A stretch of DNA of 64,000 nucleotides from Oenanthe sinensis. Lineage: Eukaryota; Streptophyta; Magnoliopsida; Apiales; Apiaceae. The notes under the pieces were generated by a model. That model was not told the origin of the DNA and ran no database searches. It saw only the letters and a program-made list of their open reading frames with translations. The stretch lies in assembly GCA_028671895.1 (NCBI GenBank), contig CM053813.1:12896001-12960000 (forward strand), given 5' to 3'. Positions within the stretch are counted from its first letter, which is position 1. Each line of letters starts with the position of its first letter. A program made the position numbers and the translations under genes. Shown here piece by piece: positions 49,133 through 62,200 of the stretch.

Positions 49133-49644
49133 CTAATCACCCCTGTGATCCCTGTCTCTGGCAGCCCTAAGTCCAATCAGCAGCTCACTAAGCACCCGGG
49201 TCAACTCTCCTGCTCGCTCCGCCATATCATCTGGAAATGCTCTGGCCGCTATCTGCCTACGCCCCTCTTCCTCGACAGCCCTAATGCGATCCTCCCACCA
49301 CTCGACAGGATGCTCGGGAACTCTCAGCTGGCTTAGGGTAATAGATGGCCTATAAACTCTACGGCGAACAGGGACACCAGCACTCCCTGAGGGTAGGTCA
49401 GGCTGAGCAGGGGGCTCAGGAATCAGCTCCTCCTCCTCGCTCTCAGAACTAGATATAACTATAGTATCATTGTCAGTATCCGAAGAAAATTCAGAGGAAC
49501 CAGGAGAGGGTGGTTGTTGTGAAACAATGCCACGAGCCTGCAATAATACGATATGTAAAGCAAAAAGGGATAAGATCACCTTAAATCTACAGTTAAAATC
49601 CTAACGTCTAAACCACTCTTCACTATCTAATCCTATCTTACCAT
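49133..49644 (-). CDS. Predicted spliced accessory ORF before gag (135 aa)
   Basis: A frame open to a TAG at 49133-49135 has no ATG near its start. If the 104-bp intron 49538-49641 is removed, the ATG at 49642-49644 joins in frame to exon 2 (49537-49133), giving a protein beginning MARGIVSQQPP. Residues 17-44 are acidic and Ser-rich, with TIVISSSESEEEE at 26-38, which fits a SUMO-interaction motif (hydrophobic core followed by Ser/acidic tail). The C-terminal half (from RRRVYRPS) is charged, with WWEDR and probable amphipathic helices (ELTRVLSELLIGLRAAR). No known domain is recognised. It lies in sense, between primer site and gag, so would be first on the element RNA. Both the splicing and the function are inferred. 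An alternative is a chance frame in the leader. Confidence 0.5.
49538..49641 (-). other. Predicted 104-bp intron in the chromovirus leader
   Basis: Donor ATG|GTAAGA at 49641 and acceptor TATTATTGCAG|GC at 49538, preceded by a T-rich CCCTTTTTGCTTTAC stretch; a TTTAAC-like branch point is possible. It is AT-rich and of normal size for a plant intron. Support comes from splice consensus and from the ATG being placed in frame. Confidence 0.45.
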
Positions 49645-49717
49645 TACTCTCTCTTCTGTTATTAAATTATCTACTTGTTTAACTTAATCCTGGCTTGTTT
49701 CAGTGACCAAAACCTTA

Positions 49718-49729
49718 GCTCTGATACCA
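49718..49729 (-). promoter_or_regulatory. Primer-binding site of the chromovirus
   Basis: Minus strand TGGTATCAGAGC, three bases inside the LTR end TGTGACGCC at 49733. Initiator-Met tRNA type. It proves that the full LTR extends to 49733 and that the left copy is short. Confidence 0.9.
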
Positions 49730-50545
49730 ACCTGTGACGCCCTCCCGACCCGGGGTCTAGATCGGGGAGTCACTAACACTCTATGCATGCACCCTAAATA
49801 ACAATAATAGAAAATACGCATAAATATGACCCCGACTACTAGCCTGGACCTTTCAAGATAATGGTATGAAACAAGCACACAACTACATTCATTTATATTT
49901 ACATTTACATCAACCAAAATAATATTACAATTCCTGAAACATCTCAAAAGCTACTAATAAAAGTACAAGACTAAACAAAGTCTTTTCCTTCCAACTCTGC
50001 CTCGATCCTACCTGTTCAATCTCAGCCAGCCTCACATAGTTCATGAATGACATATTTTTCCTGGCAGTCTGCTTAAGGCGGACCATGATTCTCAGAAGCT
50101 GTAGATGTTAGAAAATAAAAGAATGAGCTACAAAAGCTCCGCAAGTAACCAGACTGGTTAAAAACAGTTCTACAGGCTTATATATAATTTAAAAGTCTTT
50201 TCTCAAAACCATGCTTTAAATCATTTTTGGACCTCATTGTCCCAAAGTTGTAATTAAAATTCTCATCAGGGTATTCATTACTCGTAAAACTTTCTTTTGT
50301 AAAACCACTGGCAGGGTAAGACAATTTCATTGACTGGTGCAAAGTACATAAGAAGCTGAAAGATAATAATCAGTTGCAAGTATAGGAGTAATCTGCAGGA
50401 TTAGATGGATAACAGGAAGTAATGTCTAACAATTGAAACAAGTCAAATCAAGGTATATCTGATAATTAAAGCTGTATATGACTGGTTATAACAAGGCATT
50501 TCATTATTCATTACCAATCATTTCAAAGTCCATTTGTATAAAACT

Positions 50546-50930
50546 GTCCTTTCATTAGGACTGATTCTTTCAAAACATTTCATAAGACTGTCCTCTCATT
50601 AGGACCTTGCTTTTCAAATCATTTATAAAACTGTCCCCTCATTAGGACCTTTACTTTTTAGAAACAAATCATTTTGGTTGAAGTTTTCTCACAACGCCAG
50701 ACAATACGGGTGATCAGCCACGTAAAGTCCCCATAAAGGACTAAAGTCCCTCTGGACATAAAGAGTACTCATAAAGGCACTTATTGCCATTGGCCTTGGG
50801 CTATCTCATTATAGCCATTGACTATCTCATTATAGTCTTCACATAAAAAGTGCTGGACCGGCGTCACTCGGCCTCTTACGCCTCCAACCTATAGGAATCC
50901 GCAGAAACCATTTTTGATCGGAATTCCTAT
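50546..50930 (-). other. Hairpin cluster in the 5' LTR
   Basis: Same series as 40531-40915, at offset 10,015, with no difference seen. In a transcript it would lie in the 5' leader, if the start site is near 53400. Confidence 0.65.
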
Positions 50931-51589
50931 AATAACCAAAACCTTTCTTTTTAAAGTTACCAAATCATTTGATGAAAAAGACTTCTTGAAAGTCGGATTT
51001 CATGTTTAAATCTCTTTTTAAAGATCATTAGACAGAGGTAAAGTTTATTCCAAGATATGCCTCAAAACAAGTTTCTGTTGTAGTAAGGTAAGCTGAAGTC
51101 ATGAACTAGAAATCAAAAACAAGTTAAAGTTATGAAGTCAAGGTGCAGGGTCAATCCATAGGTATAACAGTTGTTTTTGAAAACAGTTGTAAAACATTTA
51201 ATCAGGACGGCAGTTAGGTCTAAATAACAGGGTTCTTTTAAGGTTTAAGTTTAAGCAATTATTGTTAAGAAAGTGGTGATAGCACAAGTCACAGCTCAAG
51301 ATCACTGGTGTAAGATTTGTAAAACTAGTTTGTAAGTGGTCAGTAGCAGTTCAGGGATTTAAAAGTTTAAAGTGTAATCAAAACTGGTATAAGGTTGCAG
51401 TTTAAATAAAGTAATTAAAGTAAGGTAGGCCATTGCTTAAAACAGTTGAGATAAGATAATACAGTTGCAGGGTCATAAAGCAGTTCATAAAACAGTTCAC
51501 TATGCAATTCATAAAATAGTGTTTAAGTTGAAAGAGATTAGGCAGTAGTTACTTGCCTTAAATAGAATGCTACAGCTGTTGAACAGGTA

Positions 51590-51715
51590 GATCGCCTACA
51601 CCAGACACTAACTCTCTACTTTTGCTTTCCCTTTGTCTTTTATCTCACCGTCGATCGCCTACACCAGACACTAACTCTCTACTTTTGCTTTCCCTTTGTC
51701 TTTTATCTCACCGTC
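51590..51715. repeat. 63-bp perfect tandem duplication in the 5' LTR
   Basis: Copies 51590-51652 and 51653-51715, equal to the pair in the 3' LTR. Confidence 0.9.
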
Positions 51716-53399
51716 CTTCGTAGCTACACAAAAATAGTACTATATCAGAATCTTATAAACTCTTGACGTTCTCATTAACGTCTAACTATTCTACCCTTTC
51801 GTTAATGAAACCCCTTAGCACAAGTAAAATATAGTATACATACTCTACTTATTCAATCATTTCCACACTAGCAGACAAGTAGCACATAGACACTCATATC
51901 ATTGACAGCTTTCCCGACTGATAGCCTTTCCTATACAGAAGTGGTGTGCCAATAATGCTTTACAAAAAGATCACTTTAGTTTTTAGAAATTTTGGCAGCA
52001 CTTCCCCTGTAATTGGAGCTACCTGTCGGAATACAACCGACCCAAACAAACATCAAAGTCCTTTATACATAATACTACAATCGTCTATTGCACCAATTCC
52101 TTATCAAATTAGCAACATCTATAATCATTAATAATACTACTGCCATTCCAATACGACAAGAATTCGAATATACATTATATATATTCGAAATATGATCCTG
52201 CAATACAAAGCCTTGGAGCACTTAAGCAATTACATAATTAATTCACCTTTCTACTTAAGCAAATAGGCATACATATATTACCAAGTAAGGCTTTCATAAA
52301 CTCTCAAGTACAACTCACATTGTTATTGCAAATAGGCATATACATCCAGACATCAAAATAAACAAAGTCATTGAATTCTACTTCAGACATAACATTTAGC
52401 ATTAACATGGACTAAGATTCACATATTAAACTATACTCGAACATAATGATCCATATAAGACAAAATTTCAGTCAATCAAGCTAATTATCATTCGACAATT
52501 TGTATACCATTCGGTTTTTATATCTAAAAACATGGCAACCAACTCGATTTAAACTAATTCACAAGTACCAACTTATAATTGAACTAAGATATGCATTTGT
52601 ACTTCGAAATTTCAATTCAAATCTCATGTGCACACAAATAACTATCAATGGCTATAATTTAGCATACGGCATGGCTATTAGTAGCAACACTAGCAAGAAT
52701 CGAAGTAAAGCATAGCAAAACTCAACAATTCGAACTAAATTTCCATATATCAATTCATTTTCGAACCTATATATGCAATAAAATTTGATTAATACAACAA
52801 TATTACATCAAAAGAGAAACCCAATCATGTATATACTCAAAATGCTGACACACATCCCTATACGTATGTATACTTCAACTACCGACCAGAAACTTTGCAA
52901 GCCATAGCCGGAAAATTCAAAATTTCAACATGCAATTCAAATTAACCATGTAATCGACTTGCGGCAGTTGCTAGTATTGCTATCAAGTAAAAATGAAGCT
53001 AAATGGGGCTATACCAGTCGCCGGTTCACCGGAGTTCATCACCGGCGACGGCTAGACACAAAAATGGTCCAAACGGATCCTATAATGATGTCGTAGCCTT
53101 CATCTTACACAATCAACTTGCTATAATTACTAGAGATCAAAACTATCGCTGCTCAAGTCATGCATGTCAATCCCCGACTCGACATATACATACGATGCAC
53201 ACATACAAATATATACTTACATGCAATACAATAATTTGAAAGCTACGAGAAGGTTTAACTTGATTACTATCCCAAATCGAAGGAATATAAGCAAATTAAC
53301 TAGAAATCGCATGAAAAGCAAGAAATCGCATGCGGGAGGAAAGAAGAGAAGACCTGGACGCCAAACTGCAGCGCAGGGGAGAAGAAATGGGTTTGCAGG

Positions 53400-53409
53400 T
53401 TTTATAAAA
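53400..53409 (-). promoter_or_regulatory. TATA-like box in the chromovirus 5' LTR
   Basis: Sense TTTTATAAAA, the copy that would drive element transcription. Motif-based only; other AT-rich candidates exist. Confidence 0.35.
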
Positions 53410-54109
53410 GACAAGGGCATGATGGTAATTTCACATATGCTATTTTCTGAATAAAAACAATTTATAATTCGAATTTTGATATGATTGGGGTACGAAATAG
53501 GTTTGATATTTTTAAAATAAAGAATACGAATTCAGAAGCTTCCCCATATTTTTGAAATATTTTTCTGACAAGTAAATATTTAATTAAAAATCTTTGAAGT
53601 TTTAGCATAGAAATAGAAAATAAGAGTAGAAAAATCTACAAAATAATTTTGGGCTCAAATAAAATAAACCTTTATTTTTCAAAAGTCCTAGAATAAATAA
53701 AGAACAGTTTGGAAAAGGTTTCATGATTTTTGGACATTCCAATAATTAAATATGGAATTTAGAAGAGTAATATTTCTAGAATAAAACAGAAATGAAAGAT
53801 TTATATAAAATCACTGAGACTAGAATTAAATACATCACCATTTTTAGAAAGTCTCTAAAATCACATAGGAGCTACATATAAAATTTCATAATTATTGGAC
53901 ACACCAATAATTTTATAAAAATCAAACAGTTACTCAATTAAGCACGAAAAATCAATTAATCACTTAATTAAAACACGTAAGCATAATACAGTCAAACGGG
54001 CAGTCAACTAGACATATCAAAGGACCACGTATCATATCTTAACATCTTAAAACACATAAATCATATACCTCATATTATTCAAATAGATTTAATTACCTCG
54101 ATCGTTACA

Positions 54110-57100
54110 TTATTGACTCGTTTGAACATGGAAACAACTTGTTAACACTTGTAGGAGCATTATTGGCTCGTTTAAACTTCATAACAATTTGAGGCTTCAT
54201 TCTTGACTCGTTTGAACTCCAAAATAACTTTTAGCTTCATTCTTGACTCGTTTGAACATGGAAACAACTTCTAAACACTTGTAGGAGCATTATTGGCTCG
54301 TTTAAACATCAAAACAATTCATAACAATTTGAGGCTTCATTCTTGACTCGTTTGAACTTGAAAACAACTTCTAAACATTTGTAGGAGCATTTTTGGCTCG
54401 TTTAAACATCAAAATACTTCATAACAATTTGAGACTTCATTCTTGACTCGTTCGAACTCAAAAAAAACTTGTAGCTTCATTCTTGCCTCGTTTGAACATG
54501 GAAACAACTTGTAAACACTTGTAGGAGCATTTTTGGCTCGTTTAAACATAAAAACAATTCATAACAATTTAAGACTTCATTCTTGACTCGTTCTAACATA
54601 GAAAAATCTTTTAGCTTCATTCTTTACTCGGTTGAACATGGAAACAACTTGTAAACTCTTGTAGGAACATTGTTGACTCGTTTAAACATCAAAACAATTC
54701 ATAACAATTTGAGGCCTCTTTCTTGACTCGTTCTAACTCAGAAACAACTTGTCGCTTCATTCTTGACTCCTTTGAACATGGAAACAACTTCTAAACACTT
54801 GTAGGGGAATTATTGGCTCGTTTAAACATCAAAACAATTCATAACAATTTGAGACTTCATTCTTGAGCCGTTCGAACTCGAAAACAACTTGTAGCTTCAT
54901 TCTTGACGCATTTGAAAATTGAAACAACTTGTAAACACTTGTAGGAGCATTATTGGCTCGTTTAAACATCAAAACAATTCATATCAATTTGAGGCTTTAT
55001 TCTTGACTCGTTCGAACTCAAAATCAACTTTTAGCTTCATTCTTGACTCATTTGAACATGGAAACAACTTGTAAACTCTTGTAGGAACATTATTGGTTCA
55101 TTTTAACATGAAAACAATTCATAACAATTTGAGGCTTCATTCTTGACTCGTTCGAACTCGGAAACAACTTGTAGCTTCATTATTGACTCGTTTGAACATG
55201 GAACCAACTTCTAAACACTTGTAGGAGCATTATTGGCTCGCTTAAACATAAAAACAATTTAAAACAATTTGAGACTTCATTCTTATGTCGTTCGAACTCA
55301 AAAAAAACTTGTAGCTTCATTCTTGCCTCGTTTGAACATGGAAACAACTTGTAGGAGCATTTTTGGCTCGTTTAAACCTAAAAACAAATCATAACAATTT
55401 AAGACTTCATTCTTGACTCGTTCTAACATAGAAAAAACTTTTAGCTTCATTCTTTACTCGGTTGAACATGGAAACAACTTGTAAACTCTTATAGGAACAT
55501 TGTTGGCTCCTTTAAACATCAAAACAATTCATAACAATTTGAGGCTTCTTTCTTGACTCGTTCGAACTCATAAACAACTTGTAGCTTCATTCATGTCTCG
55601 TTTGAACATGGAAACAACTTGTAAACACTTGTAGGGGAATTATTGGCTCGTTTTAACATCAAAACAATTCATAACAATTTGAGACTTCATTCTTGACTCG
55701 TTCGAACTCGAAAACAACTTTTAGCTTCATTCTTGACTCGTTTGAACATGGAAACAACTTCTAAACACTTGTAGGGAATTATTGGCTCGTTTAAACATCA
55801 AAACAATTCATAACAATTTGAGACTTCATTCTTGAGTAGTTCGAACTCGAAAACAACTTGTAGCTTCATTCTTGACGCATTTGAACATGGAAACAACTTG
55901 TAAACACTTGTAGCAGCATTATTGGCTCGTTTAAACATCAAAACAATTCATAACAATTTGAGGCTTCATTCTTGACTCTTTCGAACTCAGAAACAACTTG
56001 GAGCTTCATTATTGACTCGTTTGAACATGGAAATAACTTTTAGGAGCATTATTGGCTCGTTTTAACATCAAAACAATTCATAACAATTTGAGGCTTCATT
56101 CTTGACTCGTTCGAACTCAAAATCAACTTTTAGCTTCATTCTTGACTCATTTGAACATGGAAACAACTTGTAAACTCTTGTAGGAACATTATTGGTTCAT
56201 TTTAACATGTAAACAATTCATAACAATTTGAGGCTTCATTCTTCACTCGTTCGAACTCGGAAACAACTTTTAGCTTCATTATTGACTCGTTTGAACATGG
56301 AAACAACTTGTTAACACTTGTAGGAGCATTATTGGCTCGTTTAAACTTCATAACAATTTGAGGCTTCATTCTTGACTCGTTTTAACTCCAAAATAACTTT
56401 TAGCTTCATTCTTGACTCGTTTGAACATGGAAACAACTTCTAAACACTTGTAGGAGCATTATTGGCTCGTTTAAACATCAAAACAATTTAAAACAATTTG
56501 AGACTTCATTCTTATGTCGTTCGAACTCAAAAAAAACTTGTAGCTTCATTCTTGCCTCGTTTGAACATGGAAACAACTTGTAAACACTTGTAGGAGCATT
56601 TTTGGCTCGTTTAAACATAAAAACAATTCATAACAATTTAAGACTTCATTCTTGACTCGTTCTAACATAGAAAAATCTTTTAGCTTCATTCTTTACTCGG
56701 TTGAACATGGAAACAACTTGTAAACTCTTGCAGGAACATTGTTGACTCGTTTAAACATCAAAACAATTCATAACAATTTGAGGCCTCTTTCTTGACTCGT
56801 TCGAACTCAGAAACAACTTGTAGCTTCATTCTTGACTCCTTTGAACATGGAAAAAACTTCTAAACACTTGTAGGACCATTTTTGGCTCGTTTAAACATCA
56901 AAACAATTCATAACAATTTGAGACTTCATTCTTGAGCCGTTCGAACTCGAAAACAACTTGTAGCTTCATTCTTGACGCATTTGAAAATTGAAACAACTTG
57001 TAAACACTTGTAGGAGCATTATTGGCTCGTTTAAACATCAAAACAATTCATATCAATTTGAGGCTTCATTCTTGACTCGTTCGAACTCAAAATCAACTTT

Positions 57101-57660
57101 TAGCTTCATTCTTGACTCATTTGAACATGGAAACAACTTGTAAACTCTTTTAGGAACATTATTGGTTCATTTTAACATGAAAACAATTCATAACAATTTG
57201 AGGCTTCATTCTTGACTCGTTCGAACTCGGAAACAACTTGTAGCTTCATTATTGTCTCGTTTGAACATGGAACCAACTTCTAAACACTTGTAGGAGCATT
57301 ATTGGCTCGCTTAAACATAAAAACAATTTAAAACAATTTGAGACTTCATTCTTATGTCGTTCGAACTCAAAAAAAACTTGTAGCTTCATTCTTGCCTCGT
57401 TTGAACATGGAAACAACATGTAAACACTTGTAGGAGCATTTTTGGCTCGTTTAAACATAAAAACAATTCCTAACAATTTAAGACTTCATTCTTGACTCGT
57501 TCTAACATAGAAAAAACTTTTAGCTTCATTCTTTACTCGGTTGAACATGGCAACAACTTGTAAACTCTTATAGGAACATTGTTGGCTCGTTTAAACATCA
57601 AAACAATTCATAACAATTTGAGGCTTCTTTCTTGACTCGTTCGAACTCAGAAACAACTTG
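54110..57660 (+). repeat. About 2.1-kb duplication next to the chromovirus
   Basis: TATTGACTCG...TTTAAACTTC at 54111-54180 recurs at 56280-56349 (offset 2,169), and a variant GAAAAATCTT at 54601 recurs at 56670 (offset 2,069), so the copies differ by an indel of about 100 bp. The end of the second copy is approximate. Confidence 0.55.
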
Positions 57661-59222
57661 TACATGGAAACAACTTCTAAACACTTGTAGGGGAATTATT
57701 GGCTCGTTTAAACATCAAAACAATTCATAACAATTTGAGACTTCATTCTTGAGTCGTTCGAACTCGAAAACAACTTGTAGCTTCATTCTTGACGGATTTG
57801 AAAATTGAAACAACTTGTAAACACTTGTAGGAGCATTATTGGCTCGTTTAAACATCAAAACAATTCATAACAATTTGAGGCTTCATTCTTGACTCGTTTG
57901 AACTCGAAAATAACTTTTAGCTTCATTTTTGACTCCTTTGAACATGGAAACAACTTATAAACACTTGTAGGAGCATTATTGGCTCGTTTAAACATCAAAA
58001 CAATTCATAACAATTTGAGGCTTCATTCTTAACTAGTTCGAACTCGGAAACAACTTGTATCATCATTCTTGACTCGTTTGAACATGGAAACAACTTGTAA
58101 ACTCTTGTAGGAACATTATTGGCTCGTTTAAACGTGAAAACAATTCATAAAAATATGAGGCTTCTTTCTTGACTCGTTCTAACATGAAACAACTTTTAGC
58201 TTCATTCTTTACTCGTTAGAACATGGAAACAACTTGTAAACTCTTGTAGGAACATTGTTGGCTCGTTTAAACATCAAAACAATTCATAACAATTTGAGGC
58301 TTCATTCTTGACTCGTTTGAACTGGAAAATAACTTTTAGCTTCATTCTTGACTCCTTTGAACATGGAAACAACTTGTAAACCCTTGTAGGAACATTGTTG
58401 GCTCGTTTTAACATCAAAAGAATTCATAACAATTTGAGACTTCATTCTTGAGATGTTCGAACTTGGAAATAACTTGTAGCTTCATTCTTGACTCGTTAGA
58501 AAATGGAAACAACTTGTAGGAGCATTTTTGGCTCGTTTAAACATCAAAATAATTCATAACAATTTGAGACTTCATTCTTGAGTCGTTCGAACCCGAAAAT
58601 AACTTGTAGCTTCATTCTTGTGTCATTTGAACATGGAAATAACTTGTAAACACTTGTAGGAGCATTATTGGCTAGTTTAAACATCAAAACAATTCATAAC
58701 AATTGGAGACTTCATTCTTGAGTCGTTCGAACTTGGAAACAACTTGTAAACTCTTGTAGGAACATTGTTGGCTCGTTTAAATATCAAAACAATTCATAAC
58801 AATTTGAGGCTCCATTCTTAACACGTTCGATCTCGGAAACAACTTGTATCTTCATTCTTGACTTGTTTGAACTTGGAAACAACTTGTAAAACTTGTAGAA
58901 CATTATTGGCTCATTTAAACGTGAAAAAATATCATAACAATTTGAGGCTTCATTCTTGACTTGTTCAAACTTGAAAACAACTAGTAGCTTCATTCTTGTC
59001 TCGTTTGAACATGAAAACAACTTGTTAACACTTGTAGGAGCATTATTTGCTCGTTTAAACATCAAAACAATTCATAACAATTTGAGGCTTCATTCTTGAC
59101 TCGTTTGAACTCAAAAATAACTTTTAGCATCATTCTTGACTCCTTTGAACATGGAAACAACTTGTAAACTCTTGTAGGAACATTATTGGTTCATTTTAAC
59201 ATGAAAACAATTCATAACAATT

Positions 59223-62200
59223 TTAGGCTTCATTCTTAACTCGTTCGATCTCGGAAACAACTTGTATCTTCATTCTTGACTTGTTTGAACTTGGAAATAA
59301 CTTGTAAAACATGTAGAACATTATTGGCTCAGTTAAACGTGAAAACAATTCATAACAATTTGAGGCTTCATTCTTGACTCGTTCAAACTCGAAAACAACT
59401 AGTAGATTCATTCTTGTCTCGTTTGAACATTGAAACAACTTGTTAACACTTCTAGGAGCATAATCGGCTCGTTTAAACATCAAAACAATTCATAACAATT
59501 TGAGGCTTCATTCTTGACTCGTTTGAACTCGAAATTAACATTTAGCTTCATTCTTGACTCCTTTGAACATGGAAACAACTTGAAAACTCTTGTAGGAACA
59601 TTATTGGTTTATTTTAACATGAAAACAATTCATAACAATTTGAGGATTCATTCTTGACTCGTTCGAACTCGGAAACAACTTGTAGCTTCATTCTTGACTC
59701 ATTTGAACATGGAAACAACCTGCAAACACTTGTAGGAGCATTATTGGCTCGTTTAACCATCAAAATAATTTGATACTTCATTTTTGAGTAGTTCGAACTC
59801 GAAGACAACTTGTAGCTTCAGTCTTGTCTCGTTTGAACAAGAAAACAACTTGTAAAAACTTGTGGGAGCATTATTGACTCGTTTAAATATAAAAACAATT
59901 CATAACAATTTAAGACTTCATTCTTGACTCGTTCGAACATAGAAACAAGTTTAGCTTCATTCTTTACTCTTTTGAACATGGAAACAACTTGTAAACTCTT
60001 GTAGGAACATTGTTGGCTCGTTTAAACATCAAAACAATTCATAAAAATTTGAGACTTCATTCTTGACTCGTTCGAACTCAGGAACAACTTGTAGCTTCAT
60101 TCTTGACTTGTTCGAACATAGAAACAAGTTTAGCTTCATTCTTTACTCTTTTGAACATGGAAACAACTTGTAAACTCTTGTAGGAACATTGTTGGCTCGT
60201 TTAAACATCAAAACAATTCATAAAAATTTGAGACTTCATTCTTGACTCGTTCGAACTCAGGAACAACTTGTAGCTTCATTCTTGACTCGTTTAAAATGGA
60301 AACAACCTCTAAACACTTGTAGGAGCATTATTGGCTAATTTGAACATCAAAACAATTCATAACAATTTGAGACTTCATTCTTGAGTAGTTCAAACTCGAA
60401 AACAACTTGCAGGTTCATTTTTGTCTCATTTGAACATGGAAACAACTTATAAACACTTGTAGGAGCATTTTTGGCTCGTTCAAACATCAAAATAATTCAT
60501 AACAATTTGAGACTTCATTCTTGAGTCGTTCGAACTCGAAAACAACTTGTAGTTCATTCTTGTGTCCTCTGAACATGGAAATAACTTGTAAACACTTGTA
60601 AGAGCATTATTGGCTCGTTTAAACATCAAAACAATTCATAATAATTTGAGACACCATTCTTGAGTCGTTCGAACTTGGAAACAACTTGTAGCTTCATTCT
60701 TGACTCGTTAGAACATGGAAACAACTTGTAAACTCATGTAGGAACATTGTTGGCTCGTTTAAACATCAAAACAATTCATAACAATTTGAGGGTTCATTCT
60801 TGACTCGTTCGAACTCAGAAACAACTTGTAGCTTCATTCTTGACTCGTTTGAATATGGAAACAACTTCTAAACACTTGTAGGAGCATTTTTGGCTCGTTT
60901 AAACATCAAAATAATTCATAACAATTTGAGACTTCATTCTTGAGTCGTTCGAACACGATAAAACTCATAGCTTCATTCTTGTGTCATTTGAACATGGAAA
61001 CAACTTGTAAACACTTGTAGGAGCATTATTGGCTCGTTTAAACATAAAACAATTCGTAACAATTTGAGACTTCATTCTTTATTCGTTCGAACTTTGAAAC
61101 AACTTGTAGCTTCATTCTTGGCTCGTTTGAACATGGAAACAACTTGTAAACTCTTATAGGAACATTATTAGTTCGTTTAAACATGAAAACAATTCATAAC
61201 AATTTGAGGCTTCATTCTTGACTCGTTCGAACTTGGAAACAACTTGTAGCTTCATTTTTGACTCGTTTGAACATGGAAACAACTTTTAAACTCCTGTAAG
61301 AACATTATTGGCTCGTTTAAACAACAAAAAAATTCATAACAATTTGAGGCTTCATTCTTGACTCGTTCGAACTCGGAAACAACTTGTAGCTTCATTCTTG
61401 AATCGTTTGAACATGGAAACAACTTGTATACACTTGTAGGAGCATTATTGGCTCGTTTAAACATCAAAACAATTTGGGACTTCATTCTTGAGTCGTTCGA
61501 ACTCGAAGACAACTTGTAGCTTCATTCTTGTGTCGTTTGAACAAGGAAACAACTTGTAAAAGCTTGTGGGAGCATTATTGACTCGTTTAAACATAAAAAC
61601 AATTCATAACAATTTAAGACTTCATTCTTGACTCGTTCTAACATGGAAACAAGTTTAGCTTCATTTTTACTCGTTTGAACATTGAAACAACTTGTAAACT
61701 CTTGTAGGAACATTGTTGGCTCGTTTAAACATCAAAACATTTCATAACAATTTGAGACTTCATTCTTGACTCGTTCGAACTAAGGAACAACTTGTACCTT
61801 CATTCTTGACTCATTTAAAATGGAAAAAACTTCAAAGCACTTGTAGGAGCATTATTGGCTTGTTTAAACATCAAAACAATTCATAACAATTTGTGGCTTC
61901 ATTCTTGACTCGATCGAACTCGGAAACAACTTGTAGCTTCATTCTTGACTCGTTTGAACATAGAAATAACTCGTAGGAGCATTATTGGCTAGTTTAAACA
62001 TCAAAACAATTCATAACAATTTGAGGCTTCATTCTTGACTCGTTCGAACTCAAAAACAACTTTTAGCATCATTCTTGACTCGTTTGAACATGGACACAAC
62101 TTGTAAACTCTTGTAGGAACATTATTGGTTCATTTTAACATGAAAACAATTCATAACAATTTTAGGCTTCATTCTTAACTCGTTCGATCTCGGAAACAAC

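Larger units (their letters stand above)
40213..54109 (-). mobile_element. Ty3/gypsy chromovirus, Tekay/Del-like, nearly intact
   Basis: Minus-strand order is 5' LTR (49733-54109), initiator-Met primer site, a predicted accessory ORF, gag, protease, RT, RNase H, integrase, chromodomain, purine tract, and a truncated 3' LTR (40213-44094). Integrase after RNase H defines gypsy, the C-terminal chromodomain defines chromoviruses, and the integrase wording and very long LTRs fit Tekay/Del (lineage from memory). The two LTRs align without indels over 3,882 bp at an offset of 10,015, with about eight differences seen by eye, so the insertion is recent. It lies within the satellite. Confidence 0.92.
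49733..54109 (-). repeat. 5' LTR of the chromovirus, full length (4,377 bp)
   Basis: TG at 49733 and CA at 54108-54109, fixed by the primer site and by identity with the left copy. The U5 end (49734-49773) forms an imperfect stem of GTGAC/GTCAC and TCCCGA/TCGGGGA around CCCGGG. No retroelement ORF is seen inside. Short frames (such as 51946-52131 and 53164-53454) occur identically in the left LTR, run against the element sense, and are not called. Confidence 0.9.
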
